Of a stretch of DNA of 64,000 nucleotides, positions 24,603 to 33,040 are shown piece by piece. Below the pieces are notes generated by a model. That model saw only the letters and a program-made list of their open reading frames with translations. It was not told the origin of the DNA and searched no databases. Where the stretch lies: NCBI GenBank assembly GCA_002419385.1, contig DIFZ01000045.1:1-64000 (forward strand), read 5' to 3'. This DNA comes from Geobacter sp. UBA5735. Lineage in GTDB: Bacteria; Desulfobacterota; Desulfuromonadia; Geobacterales; Geobacteraceae. Every line of letters starts with the position of its first letter. Within the stretch, counting starts at the first letter, position 1. The position numbers and the translations under genes were made by a program.

Positions 24603-25487
24603 ATGAGAAAGATTTTGATTGCGGCAGTCATATGTCTGAGCCTGGCTACATCTCAGGAATCATGGGCGGCAAATGCGCGCGATTACATCCCGCTGCCGGA
24701 TGGAACCATGCTGTTTTGCACCTATTTCAAGCACATATCAGCCAGCACTTTGTATGCTGACGGCCATAAGGCTGCCAATGACCTCGGCCTCACGGCCAAC
24801 CTGGGTATTTTCAGGCCCGTGTATTACACCTCGATCGGCAAGGCACTCTACGGTGACGGCGGCCTTATCGTTGACCCGCAGGCATTGATCGTCTTTGGTG
24901 AACAGTCCCTGGATGCGGCGAATACGAACGACTCGGGTTTCGCCGACTCTACAGTCCTTGCGACTTTCTGGTTCGTCAATGCTCCCAAAGAAAAGTTCTG
25001 GGTCGGGTTCTCCCCATATATCACCATGCCCATCGGCCACTACAACAAGAACAAGGCTGTCAACCTGGGCAACAACCGCTGGGCGTTCAAGCCTGAACTG
25101 GGAATCGTCAAGGGGTTTGGCGAGAAATTCTATGCCGACATCATCGTCAACGGCGAATTTTATACCGACAACGATGAGTACACTACCGGAGCCGGATTGG
25201 GAAAGCTTGAACAGGATCCGGTCATCGGCGTGGAAACCCACCTGAGTCTCGACATTACCAAGCAGTGGTTCGTGTCGCTGGATTACTTCTACAACCACGG
25301 CGGCGAGAAGAAGGTAGACGGCGTCAAGCTGGCGGATTCCAAGGTGGACAGCCATGGGCTGGGGGTCTCACTGTTCTGGATGATCGGCAGCAACAACCAG
25401 CTCATGATAGAGTATCGCAATGATTTTCTGGTCAGGAACGGTCCGGCAACCGACACCTTCGGCGCGCGCTGGGCATATTTCTTCTGA
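24603..25487 (+). CDS. Outer-membrane barrel, phenol MetA-pathway family
   Basis: A 294-residue exported protein. It has a signal peptide (about residues 1-22, ending SWA before ANARDY) and then alternating beta strands ending in a C-terminal Phe (RWAYFF), the mark of an outer-membrane barrel. The pattern ANLGIFRPVYY, GFSPYITMPIGHYN, PELGIVKGFG and FVSLDYFYN fits the Phenol_MetA_deg (SphA-like) family often found next to genes for alcohol or aromatic catabolism. It probably lets a small hydrophobic substrate cross the outer membrane. The ATG at 24603 lies after AGGAGGAAGGAAGTG. It is followed by a strong terminator, so it shares a unit with the dehydrogenase. Confidence 0.8.
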   Translation: MRKILIAAVICLSLATSQESWAANARDYIPLPDGTMLFCTYFKHISASTLYADGHKAANDLGLTANLGIFRPVYYTSIGKALYGDGGLIVDPQALIVFGEQSLDAANTNDSGFADSTVLATFWFVNAPKEKFWVGFSPYITMPIGHYNKNKAVNLGNNRWAFKPELGIVKGFGEKFYADIIVNGEFYTDNDEYTTGAGLGKLEQDPVIGVETHLSLDITKQWFVSLDYFYNHGGEKKVDGVKLADSKVDSHGLGVSLFWMIGSNNQLMIEYRNDFLVRNGPATDTFGARWAYFF

Positions 25488-25520
25488 CAGGCCGGAAACG
25501 GATCTGTACAATCTTTTGTC

Positions 25521-25573
25521 CCGAAAATCCTCCTTTTCGGTATGGGCGCAGCAGGAACCTGCGCCCCTTTTTT
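25521..25573 (+). terminator. Strong terminator after barrel gene
   Basis: GGGCGCAG (25544-25551), a seven-base loop, CTGCGCCC (25559-25566) and then CTTTTTT form a classical intrinsic terminator. A second small hairpin, CCGAAAA/TTTTCGG (25521-25540), precedes it. Confidence 0.85.
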
Positions 25574-25667
25574 CCTTGCAATGACACGTACACTATGAAG
25601 CGCTGCAATGAGACATGCTGCGTACAAGGGAAATCATTCAGTCATGATTTGAGAGGGAGTCTACGAT

Positions 25668-27002
25668 ATGCATTACACGGAGTATCAGAAAAAGCTTGTT
25701 TCGGCTGCGGAAGCCGTAAAGGAAGTCAAATCTGGAGATTGGGTGGATTACGGAATATGCCTGGGCCATCCGGTGGCAACGGACAGGGCTCTGGCGGCCC
25801 GTGCGGCAGAACTTGCCGATGTCAAGGTCCGGGGCGGTATAACCATGTGGATGCCCGAAATCCTCACCGTGCCGGACCCGGGCAGGCACTTCACCTGGAA
25901 CTCGTGGCACTGCACCGGCGTGGATCGCAGGATCATCGACATGGGCTGCGGCTACTACAGCCCCATGCGCTATTCGGAACTGCCCAAGCTGTACCGCGAA
26001 AACGTGGAAACCGTGGATGTGGCCATGTTCCAGGTTGCCCCCATGGATGAACACGGCTACTTCAATTTCGGTCCCCAGGCCTCCCACCTCATGGCGGTCT
26101 GCGAACAGGCGAAAAAGATCATCGTTGAAGTCAACCGGAACATGCCGCGTTGCCTGGGAGGATTCGAGGAAGCGATACATGTTTCGCGGGTTGATTACGT
26201 CGTGGAAGGGGACAACCCGCCTCTCGCGCAACTGCCGTCGAACGCCCTGACCGATGTGGACCGCACGGTTGCGCAGATGATCGTGCAGGAAATACCCGAC
26301 GGCGCGTGCCTGCAGCTGGGCATCGGCGGAATGCCCAACGCTGTGGGGATGCTGATCGGCGAATCGGACCTGAAAGACCTGGGCGTGCACACGGAGATGT
26401 ACGTGGACGCATTCGTGGATCTCACCGAACAGGGCAAGATCAACGGGTCGCGGAAAAACATCGACCGGTTCCGGCAGGTGTTCGCTTTCGCCGCCGGAAC
26501 GCGGAAACTCTACGATTTCATCCATGACAACCCGAGCATCCAGAGCTGCCCGGTGGACTATATCAACGATGTCAACAGGGTGGCCATGATCGATAACTTC
26601 GTGTCAATCAACAACGCCGTTGAGATAGACCTGTTCGGCCAGGTATCCTCCGAGTCATCCGGAATCAGGCAGATCAGCGGCACGGGCGGGCAGCTGGATT
26701 TCGTCATGGGCGCCTACCTGTCAAAAGGCGGGAAAAGCTTCATCTGCCTGTCGTCCACCTACGGCAAAAATGACAGTGCGGGTTCGCGGATTGTGCCGAC
26801 ACTGACTCCCGGAAGCATTGTCACGGCCAGCAGGACATGCACGCAGTGGGTCGTAACCGAGTTCGGAAAAGTCAACCTGAAAGGGAAGAGCACCTGGCAG
26901 CGGGCTGAGGAGCTCATATCCGTGGCCCATCCCGACTTCCGCGACGATCTTGTCAGGGCGGCGGAGAAAATGAAGATCTGGAGGACAAGCAACAAGCGGT
27001 GA
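25668..27002 (+). CDS. Acetyl-CoA hydrolase/CoA-transferase (4-hydroxybutyrate or butyryl-CoA type)
   Basis: A 444-residue family I CoA-transferase of the AboT/Cat type. The catalytic glutamate is probably Glu243 in GVHTEMYVDA, and the CoA-binding glycine-rich QLGIGGMPNAVG loop (216-227) is present. It would move CoA between acetyl-CoA and another short-chain acid such as butyrate or 4-hydroxybutyrate. GAGAGGGAG lies upstream of the ATG. It follows the terminator at 25544, so it has its own transcript, but its place beside the alcohol dehydrogenase suggests a linked pathway from alcohol to acyl-CoA. Exact substrate cannot be decided from sequence. Confidence 0.88.
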   Translation: MHYTEYQKKLVSAAEAVKEVKSGDWVDYGICLGHPVATDRALAARAAELADVKVRGGITMWMPEILTVPDPGRHFTWNSWHCTGVDRRIIDMGCGYYSPMRYSELPKLYRENVETVDVAMFQVAPMDEHGYFNFGPQASHLMAVCEQAKKIIVEVNRNMPRCLGGFEEAIHVSRVDYVVEGDNPPLAQLPSNALTDVDRTVAQMIVQEIPDGACLQLGIGGMPNAVGMLIGESDLKDLGVHTEMYVDAFVDLTEQGKINGSRKNIDRFRQVFAFAAGTRKLYDFIHDNPSIQSCPVDYINDVNRVAMIDNFVSINNAVEIDLFGQVSSESSGIRQISGTGGQLDFVMGAYLSKGGKSFICLSSTYGKNDSAGSRIVPTLTPGSIVTASRTCTQWVVTEFGKVNLKGKSTWQRAEELISVAHPDFRDDLVRAAEKMKIWRTSNKR

Positions 27003-27130
27003 AACCAGCCCAGGTGCGGGGCCGGTGCTGATGTGCCCGTGCTCATGGTGCTGCTTGCTGCAGGATGTGGTTCCGGCAACCCTTTGAATGGTGATATACT
27101 GTTTTTTGTCCACATGAGGAGGTGTCTGAA

Positions 27131-27325
27131 ATGCCGGGGAAAATCAAGCTGATGATCGAGAAGATCCTGTCGGAACGTTCAAAGGGAAATGAACTGGTGG
27201 AAAAGATAATCAGGACGAAACTGATCCTCAAAGGGATAGATCCGGCAAGATACACGGAATCGTCGGACGACGACCCGGTGATCATCGGGAAACTGGAAAA
27301 GATGATGCAGGACTTACCGCGCTGA
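27131..27325 (+). CDS. Small helical protein, 64 aa
   Basis: A 64-residue charged, helix-rich protein (IKLMIEKILSERSKGNELVEKIIRT...), without membrane segment or cysteine. AGGAGG lies eight bases before the ATG at 27131, a strong ribosome site; a GTG at 27122 is less likely. It ends 16 bases before the FIST gene, so the two are probably co-transcribed. The pattern is like small proteins found beside FIST sensors in Geobacter relatives, but I do not assign a function. Confidence 0.6.
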   Translation: MPGKIKLMIEKILSERSKGNELVEKIIRTKLILKGIDPARYTESSDDDPVIIGKLEKMMQDLPR

Positions 27326-27341
27326 AACAGGAGGGCTGCGC

Positions 27342-28448
27342 ATGTCGATCAGCATCGCGAGTTCCGGGGAAGCCACTGTCGAGCAGGCTGTTCAGGACCT
27401 GTTCGGAGCATTCAGTTCCGTCAGTATTGAAATGCTGGTTTATTTCGCTTCTACCAGGTTCGACCCGGAAGAGATAAGCGCCAGGATGCATGCTGCCTTT
27501 CCGGGGGCGGCGGTTTTCGGGTGTTCCACGGCCGGCGAGATAGTGAGCGGCAGCCTGTTGAAGGGCTCCGTGGTTGCCATGGCGTTCGACAGGGAGTCCA
27601 TGCTCGACGTCAAGGTAGATGTGGTTACCAACCTGAAAAGAAAGATCAATCTCAGCGAGTCCTTCCGCTCTTTCGAGCAGCACTTCGGCGAGGCAGCAAA
27701 CGAAATGAAACCGTCACAGTACCTGGGAATCATCCTCATTGACGGTATGTGCGGAGTTGAGGAGAAAGTGATGGATGCCATCGGCGACAAGACCAATGTC
27801 ATCTTCATCGGCGGTTCGGCGGCTGACGATCTGCGGTTCAGGAAAACCCACGTCTATGCCAACGGCAGGTCGTACAGCGATGCCGCCGTCCTCGCGCTCC
27901 TCAAGCCGGCCGCAACCTTCGACCTGGTCAAGACCCAGAGCGTCCGCGAGATGGGCGCCGAACTGGTCGTCACCAAGGCGAACGAGGGCAAGCGGGAAAT
28001 CATCGAATTCAACAACAAGCCGGCTTCGATCGCCTATGCGGAAGCCCTGGGAGTGCCCGTCCATGAACTGGCAGCCTGCTTTCCCAGCCATCCGCTCGGT
28101 CTGGTTATCGACGGAGAGCCGTATATACGCAGCCCGACGCACATTTCCGGCGACAGCGTCCTCTTTCAATGCAGTTCGGTGAAGGGGATGCCCCTTTCCC
28201 TGCTCGAGCTGACCAATCTGATCGACGACACCAGGGATGCGCTGGAGCGGTCGAAGGCCAGGCTGGGCGGGATATCGGGGGTCATCGTGTTCAACTGCGC
28301 ACATCGGGCCCTCGAGCTGGAGTACAAAAAGCTCACCCGAGCCTATGGCGAGTTGTTTGCCGACGTTCCAACCATCGGATTCAATTCCTACGGGGAACAG
28401 TGTATCGGTCACATGAATCAGACCGCTACGATGATCGTATTCAGGTAG
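27342..28448 (+). CDS. FIST-domain signal transduction protein
   Basis: A 368-residue stand-alone FIST protein. The N-terminal FIST_N region (about 20-210) includes VYFASTRFD, GCSTAGEIVSG and FIGGSAADDLRF; the C-terminal FIST_C region (about 220-365) ends with GFNSYGEQCIGHMNQTATMIVF, the typical terminus. FIST domains are thought to sense small ligands such as amino acids and feed into chemotaxis or other signalling. CAGGAGGGCTGCGC precedes the ATG. No partner kinase or receptor is adjacent; the small gene at 27131 may be a partner. It converges with the flavin reductase gene with only nine bases between. Confidence 0.88.
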   Translation: MSISIASSGEATVEQAVQDLFGAFSSVSIEMLVYFASTRFDPEEISARMHAAFPGAAVFGCSTAGEIVSGSLLKGSVVAMAFDRESMLDVKVDVVTNLKRKINLSESFRSFEQHFGEAANEMKPSQYLGIILIDGMCGVEEKVMDAIGDKTNVIFIGGSAADDLRFRKTHVYANGRSYSDAAVLALLKPAATFDLVKTQSVREMGAELVVTKANEGKREIIEFNNKPASIAYAEALGVPVHELAACFPSHPLGLVIDGEPYIRSPTHISGDSVLFQCSSVKGMPLSLLELTNLIDDTRDALERSKARLGGISGVIVFNCAHRALELEYKKLTRAYGELFADVPTIGFNSYGEQCIGHMNQTATMIVFR

Positions 28449-28457
28449 CGTTCCTAT

Positions 28458-29027
28458 TCAGCCGAGCTTCCCGCCGGTAAAGCCGTAGGTGCCGATCGCT
28501 TCCTTCAGGCTCCAGTACTGGGCGGCCTGGGGGCAGTAGGCAATGGGGCGCAGGAGTGATATGTCTATGTTCCCCTTGTCGTTCATCACCGCTTCATCCA
28601 TGTGGACAGCCACGATTTCACCAAGGAACAGGTCATGGACGCCGAGGCTTTTCACGTCGATCACCCGGCATTCCAGGTTGACCGGGCATTCCTTGATGAG
28701 CGGGGCCGCTACCTGGCTGCCGGGGACGGGTGTCAAGCCCAGGCTGGCGAACTTGTCCACATCCCTGCCGCTGGCCGTACCGCAGCAGTCCAGTTCCCGG
28801 AGCTGATCCTCACGGGGAATGTTGACTACGAAGGCTCCGGACTCCCTGATCAGCCGGTGGGAATGGCGACCCGGCCTGACCGATATGCTCACCACGGGAG
28901 GTTCAGAGCACACCACCCCCACCCAGGCAAGGGTAATGATGTTCGGCGGCGTGCCGATGCCGGTGCACGACACCATTACGGCAGGTGTGGGAAACAGGTA
29001 GGTTCCCTTCTTTATGAGCTTTTTCAT
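28458..29027 (-). CDS. Flavin reductase-like FMN-binding protein
   Basis: A 189-residue member of the flavin reductase-like/flavoredoxin family (split-barrel fold binding FMN). Typical segments are TPAVMVSCTG, NIITLAWVGVVCSEPPVVSISVRPGRHS and SGAFVVNIP. It likely passes electrons from NAD(P)H or ferredoxin through FMN; flavoredoxin-like proteins are common in sulfate and metal reducers. Two adjacent cysteines (DCCGTASGRD) are a feature of the flavoredoxin-type subgroup. It is divergent from the Rrf2 regulator gene and could be one of its targets, which is inference from position only. Confidence 0.85.
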   Translation of the reverse strand: MKKLIKKGTYLFPTPAVMVSCTGIGTPPNIITLAWVGVVCSEPPVVSISVRPGRHSHRLIRESGAFVVNIPREDQLRELDCCGTASGRDVDKFASLGLTPVPGSQVAAPLIKECPVNLECRVIDVKSLGVHDLFLGEIVAVHMDEAVMNDKGNIDISLLRPIAYCPQAAQYWSLKEAIGTYGFTGGKLG

Positions 29028-29144
29028 CGCAGTTACCTTTCTTGTCTGATAAATTTCAACATAGTACCAGATTCTTTTCCAGGGGACAACCCGCCGATAT
29101 ATCAGTAGGTCTATGAGGAATCAGCGGGCAATATCCATGATTTC

Positions 29145-29185
29145 TTGACAATAATGATATGAATCAGATAGATTATCCCTGGATA
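29145..29185 (+). promoter_or_regulatory. Sigma70-like promoter and dyad upstream of Rrf2 regulator
   Basis: TTGACA (29145-29150) is followed after 18 bases by TAGATT (29169-29174). Overlapping the -10 and start region is the perfect dyad TATCC-CT-GGATA (29174-29185), well placed for autoregulation by the Rrf2 protein encoded at 29251. The operator assignment is inference. Confidence 0.5.
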
Positions 29186-29250
29186 GCACCACGCCGGGCT
29201 CATGGGAACGGCTGGTTGTCCGGGTTCCGTTTCATCAAAGGAGTGCGCAC

Positions 29251-29718
29251 ATGAGGCTTTCCACCAAGAGCCGCTACGGCCTGCGGGCACTGTTCGACAT
29301 GGCATACAATGCGGGGATGCTGCCTGCGCAGATCAAGGATATCTCCCGAAGGCAGGACATATCGCCGCGCTACCTGGAGCAGATTTTCCAGAATTTCAAG
29401 AAAGCCGGGATCCTGAAGAGCAAGCGGGGGCCCCAAGGGGGGTACTGCCTGGCGAGAAAGCCGGAACAGATAACCGTGCGCGAGATCCTGGAAGCGGCAG
29501 AAGGTGATACCCTGCTGGTGGAATGCTCTGGAGAGAAGAGGCGCGGGAAAGGGGAGTGCGTGCTGGACGGCAGCTGCGTGACCCAGGAGGTATGGAGAAC
29601 TGCCGGCGACAGGCTCAACGAGTACTTTTCGCAGTTGACCCTGCAGTCACTATGCGAGCGTGGACAGGCACTGGGAATAAGGCGGGAGCAGGATCACCGA
29701 TACACCTATTGCATCTGA
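29251..29718 (+). CDS. Rrf2 family transcriptional regulator (CymR/IscR-like)
   Basis: A 155-residue Rrf2 winged-helix regulator. MRLSTKSRYGLRALFDMA and ISRRQDISPRYLEQIF are the family helix-turn-helix. Cysteines at about 92, 103 and 109 (LVECSGEKR, GECVLDGSC) are in the place of the IscR cluster ligands, so it may carry an Fe-S cluster or sense thiols. CymR-type members control cysteine metabolism, and cysK follows directly, which supports a role in sulfur control. AAAGGAG lies before the ATG, and a promoter with a dyad is at 29145-29185. Confidence 0.88.
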   Translation: MRLSTKSRYGLRALFDMAYNAGMLPAQIKDISRRQDISPRYLEQIFQNFKKAGILKSKRGPQGGYCLARKPEQITVREILEAAEGDTLLVECSGEKRRGKGECVLDGSCVTQEVWRTAGDRLNEYFSQLTLQSLCERGQALGIRREQDHRYTYCI

Positions 29719-29728
29719 TTTCATTTGC

Positions 29729-29777
29729 CCCCCTCACCCGGCGCGCTGCGCCACCCTCTCCCTCAATGGAGAGGGGA
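29729..29777. repeat. GC-rich palindromic intergenic repeat
   Basis: CCCCCCTCACCC, then GGCGCGCTGCGCC (nearly palindromic), then CCCTCTCC/GGAGAGGGG. It sits between the Rrf2 gene and cysK. It resembles REP-like sequence of the kind seen elsewhere in this window. Confidence 0.5.
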
Positions 29778-29805
29778 ACGGAAAGATTGCTGGAAGGAGC
29801 ATGCG

Positions 29806-30729
29806 ATGACGGTTTACCAGGACGACACCATACTCGGCCGGATCGGCGGGACTCCGCTGGTCAGGATAGGCAAGCTTGTCGAGGAGGGTTACGCTGACAT
29901 TTATGTGAAAATGGAATCCCGCAATCCCGGCGGCAGTGTCAAGGACCGCATCTGCCGGGCAATGATCGAGGACGCTGAACAGAGTGGCCTCCTGAAGTCC
30001 GGCGCCACGGTCGTCGAGCCCACCAGCGGCAATACCGGCATCGGGCTGTCCATGGTCTGTGCGGTCAAGGGATACAAGCTCATTCTGACCATGCCTGACA
30101 CCATGTCCGTTGAACGCAGAAGGCTCCTGGCCGCTTATGGCGCCGAGCTGATCCTCACGCCGGGGGGCCAGGGGATGCGGGGCGCGGTGCAGAAGGCGGA
30201 AGAGCTGGCGGCACGTCACGGCCATTTCATGCCGCAGCAATTCAAGAACCCGGCCAATCCGGAGGCTCACCGACGGACGACCGGCCCGGAAATCGTGGCA
30301 GCCATGGCAGGGCTCTCCATCGACGGATTTGTCGCCGGGGTCGGCACCGGCGGCACCATAACCGGCGTGGGCGAAGTGCTGCGGAAACACAACCCGGATA
30401 TATGCATCGCCGCGGTTGAGCCGGCCGATTCGCCCATCCTGTCCGGAGGCGTGCCGGGCCCCCACAAGATCCAGGGGATCGGTGCCGGTTTCGTGCCGGA
30501 AGTTCTGAACACCGGCGTCTACGACGAGGTCATCCGGGTGGGGAACGAAGAGGCCTTCGAGGCTGCCAGGAAGCTTGCCCGGATCGAGGGGATACTGGTG
30601 GGCATCTCCGCCGGGGCCAATTTCATCGGCGCTCTCCACATGGCGCGGAAGCTGGGCACGGGCAGGAACGTGGTCACCATCATGTGCGATACCGGCGAGC
30701 GATACCTTTCCACCGGCATCTACGACTGA
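29806..30729 (+). CDS. cysK: Cysteine synthase A (O-acetylserine sulfhydrylase)
   Basis: A 307-residue PLP enzyme making cysteine from O-acetylserine and sulfide. The PLP lysine is Lys46 in NPGGSVKDR, the substrate loop is PTSGNTGIG, and the phosphate-binding loop is GVGTGGTITG. The start at 29806 has AAGGAG upstream; upstream in-frame sequence is the palindromic repeat. It is likely in one unit with larE (11-base gap), which uses a sulfur donor residue during nickel-pincer cofactor synthesis, and it follows an Rrf2 regulator. Family assignment firm. Confidence 0.94.
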   Translation: MTVYQDDTILGRIGGTPLVRIGKLVEEGYADIYVKMESRNPGGSVKDRICRAMIEDAEQSGLLKSGATVVEPTSGNTGIGLSMVCAVKGYKLILTMPDTMSVERRRLLAAYGAELILTPGGQGMRGAVQKAEELAARHGHFMPQQFKNPANPEAHRRTTGPEIVAAMAGLSIDGFVAGVGTGGTITGVGEVLRKHNPDICIAAVEPADSPILSGGVPGPHKIQGIGAGFVPEVLNTGVYDEVIRVGNEEAFEAARKLARIEGILVGISAGANFIGALHMARKLGTGRNVVTIMCDTGERYLSTGIYD

Positions 30730-30740
30730 AACCGGCATAA

Positions 30741-31580
30741 ATGGATCAGCTTCGCGAAAAATATGAAGCACTGCGGCACGTGCTTGCCGGTATGGAGTCC
30801 GTGCTGGTGGCTTTTTCCGGCGGAGTGGACTCCACCTTTCTCCTGAAGGTGGCGCATGACGTCCTGGGCGGCGCTGCCTGGGCCGCAACCGCAACCTCTG
30901 CCGTCTTTCCCGGATCAGAATCCCGCGAGGCCGGCCAACTGGCAGCATCGATAGGCGCACTGCAGATTGTCGTCAAGTTCAATGAGCAGGAGGTTCCGCT
31001 TTTTGCAGCCAATCCTCCTGACAGGTGCTACCACTGCAAGAGGGAGCTGTTCCGGCTTTGCCTGGAAAAGGCCGCCGAACTGGGCCTGAGGCATGTCCTG
31101 GATGGGAGCAACAGCGACGATCTCAGCGACTACCGACCCGGCCGGCGTGCTGTCGAGGAACTGGGTGTGCGCAGCCCGCTCATGGAAGCAGGGCTTTCCA
31201 AGCAGGAGATCCGGATCCTGAGCAGGGAGCTGGGCCTGCCCACCTGGGACAAGCAGCCCTGTGCATGTCTTGCCAGCCGCTTTCCCTACGGCACGGAAAT
31301 CACTGTCGAGCGTCTCGGCCGGATAGAGAAGTGCGAGGAATTCCTCAAGAATTTGGGATTCCGGGCCTACCGGGTAAGGTTCCATGGAGAAACGGCCAGG
31401 ATAGAGGTGGGTGAGTTGGAAATCCCTCGCCTGCTGATACCGGAGGTGCGGCAGACGATCGTGTCCTGCTTCAAAGCCGCGGGATTCACCTATGTCGCCC
31501 TGGATCTGGAAGGGTACCGCACCGGCAGCCTGAACGAAAGTCTGGCAGATAAAGGGATCATGCGGGGGGAAGGCACATGA
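30741..31580 (+). CDS. larE: LarE-type ATP-dependent sulfur transferase (nickel-pincer cofactor)
   Basis: A 279-residue PP-loop enzyme. SGGVDST (26-32) binds ATP; LarE adenylates the pyridinium biscarboxylate precursor and inserts sulfur to make the thiocarboxylates of the nickel-pincer nucleotide. Cys176 in CACLASRF corresponds to the sacrificial cysteine described for the L. plantarum enzyme; Cys96, Cys99 and Cys174 are further cysteines, which might support the cluster-dependent variant. larB and larC lie about 11 kb downstream rather than adjacent. The stop overlaps the radical SAM start by four bases. Confidence 0.88.
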   Translation: MDQLREKYEALRHVLAGMESVLVAFSGGVDSTFLLKVAHDVLGGAAWAATATSAVFPGSESREAGQLAASIGALQIVVKFNEQEVPLFAANPPDRCYHCKRELFRLCLEKAAELGLRHVLDGSNSDDLSDYRPGRRAVEELGVRSPLMEAGLSKQEIRILSRELGLPTWDKQPCACLASRFPYGTEITVERLGRIEKCEEFLKNLGFRAYRVRFHGETARIEVGELEIPRLLIPEVRQTIVSCFKAAGFTYVALDLEGYRTGSLNESLADKGIMRGEGT

Positions 31581-32995
31581 AAGCGCTCCTGGTCCACCCT
31601 CACGGCAGCAACTGGATGGGGTCCGGAAAAGACATCACCACTATTTTCAACCTCATGCCCCCCATCGGGCTTTTGAGCATCGCGGCTTTTCTTGAGTCGA
31701 AAGGCATCGATGCGGATATCCTCGACTGCTACGGCGCACCGGCCACGGTGGAAGAGCACGCACGGGACATCCTTTCACGCGGTCCTGACGTGGTGGGCTT
31801 CTCCTGCACCACGTCCTCCTTTCTGGAGGGGTACGCCATAGCGGAGTGTCTCAAACAGATGAACGCAGATGTGCGGATCGTTTTCGGTGGCTCCCATGCC
31901 TGCTCGGCAGGCGCAGCACTGTTGAATGACTTTCCCGCAATCGATTTCCTGGTGATCGGCGAAGGGGAAATCACCTTCTGGGAGCTTTTGCACGACCGGT
32001 TCCGCAACCCGGAGTCGATTCCCGGCGTCGGCCTCCGCAGGGACGGCAAGGGGGTGCTCACCTCAACCAGGGAGAACATCCCCGATCTGGATGCCCTGCC
32101 CTTTCCGGCCTACGGGCGTCTGCGCGGTTTCCCCCGGCGGTACAACCTTCCGCTGTTCAGTTACCCGAAAGCCCCCAATACCAGCGTCATATCGAGCCGT
32201 GGTTGCCCCTACCAGTGCAGCTACTGCGACCGTTCCGTATTCAGCCGGGGATTCCGCTTCAACTCTCCCGACTACATCGTCGAACACCTGGAATACCTGC
32301 ACCGGGATTTCGGCATCAGGCATGTTTTCTTCTACGATGACCTGTTCACCTTCGACCGAAGCCGGGTGGAGCGGTTCTGCATCCTCATGGAGAAAAAGCG
32401 CCTGCCGGTCGGCTACAATTCCATTGCCCGGCTGGAGCATGTGGACGCGGAGCTCCTGGCCCTCCTGAAGCGTTCCGGCTGCTGGCAGGTCAATTTCGGC
32501 ATCGAGTCGGGGGATCCCGAAATCCTCACGAAACACCGGAAACTCTATGATCTGGGGCAGGTGGAACAGAAGCTCAACATGGTGCGTGAGACGGGCATGC
32601 GGGTCAAGGGGCTCTTCATGATGGGGTTCCCCGGCGAGACAGAGCAGTCGATCCAGCGCACCATCGAATATGCCCTGACTCTGCCCCTCGACGAGATCAA
32701 CGTGACCAAGTTCACCCCCTTCCCGGGAGCGCCGGTCTACCGGACCATCAGGGAGCACGGTGAGTTCGACGAAGACTGGCCGTCCATGAACTGCATGAAC
32801 TTCGTCTTCGTCCCCCACTGCATGACTCGGGAGCGGCTGGAGGAGCTCTACAACGAATTCATCAGTCGTTTTTACCGGCGGAGCCGGATCCACTGGGGGT
32901 ACACGAAAATGCTCTGGAAATCGCCCCACAGCATGGGCGTTTTCCTGCGCAATCTTCCCGAGATACTGCGGTTCGAGATGAAACAGAAATGGTGA
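31577..32995 (+). CDS. B12-binding radical SAM protein linked to larE
   Basis: A 472-residue cobalamin-type radical SAM enzyme. The N-terminal B12-like domain covers about residues 1-140 (VVGFSCTTSS, VFGGSHA, VIGEGEITF), and the radical SAM core has Cys210, Cys214 and Cys217 in RGCPYQCSYC. GFPGE near residue 350 is typical of the family. The start overlaps the larE stop (ATGA), so it is translated with larE. The third enzyme of this class in the window, it is not closely placed to the cluster at 2026-10159. Its role and any link to the nickel cofactor are unknown. Confidence 0.8.
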   Translation: MKALLVHPHGSNWMGSGKDITTIFNLMPPIGLLSIAAFLESKGIDADILDCYGAPATVEEHARDILSRGPDVVGFSCTTSSFLEGYAIAECLKQMNADVRIVFGGSHACSAGAALLNDFPAIDFLVIGEGEITFWELLHDRFRNPESIPGVGLRRDGKGVLTSTRENIPDLDALPFPAYGRLRGFPRRYNLPLFSYPKAPNTSVISSRGCPYQCSYCDRSVFSRGFRFNSPDYIVEHLEYLHRDFGIRHVFFYDDLFTFDRSRVERFCILMEKKRLPVGYNSIARLEHVDAELLALLKRSGCWQVNFGIESGDPEILTKHRKLYDLGQVEQKLNMVRETGMRVKGLFMMGFPGETEQSIQRTIEYALTLPLDEINVTKFTPFPGAPVYRTIREHGEFDEDWPSMNCMNFVFVPHCMTRERLEELYNEFISRFYRRSRIHWGYTKMLWKSPHSMGVFLRNLPEILRFEMKQKW

Positions 32996-33040
32996 GGCCG
33001 GGCTGTGCCTGAGCCGGGCAGAGCGGGTGACGCCAGAGCT

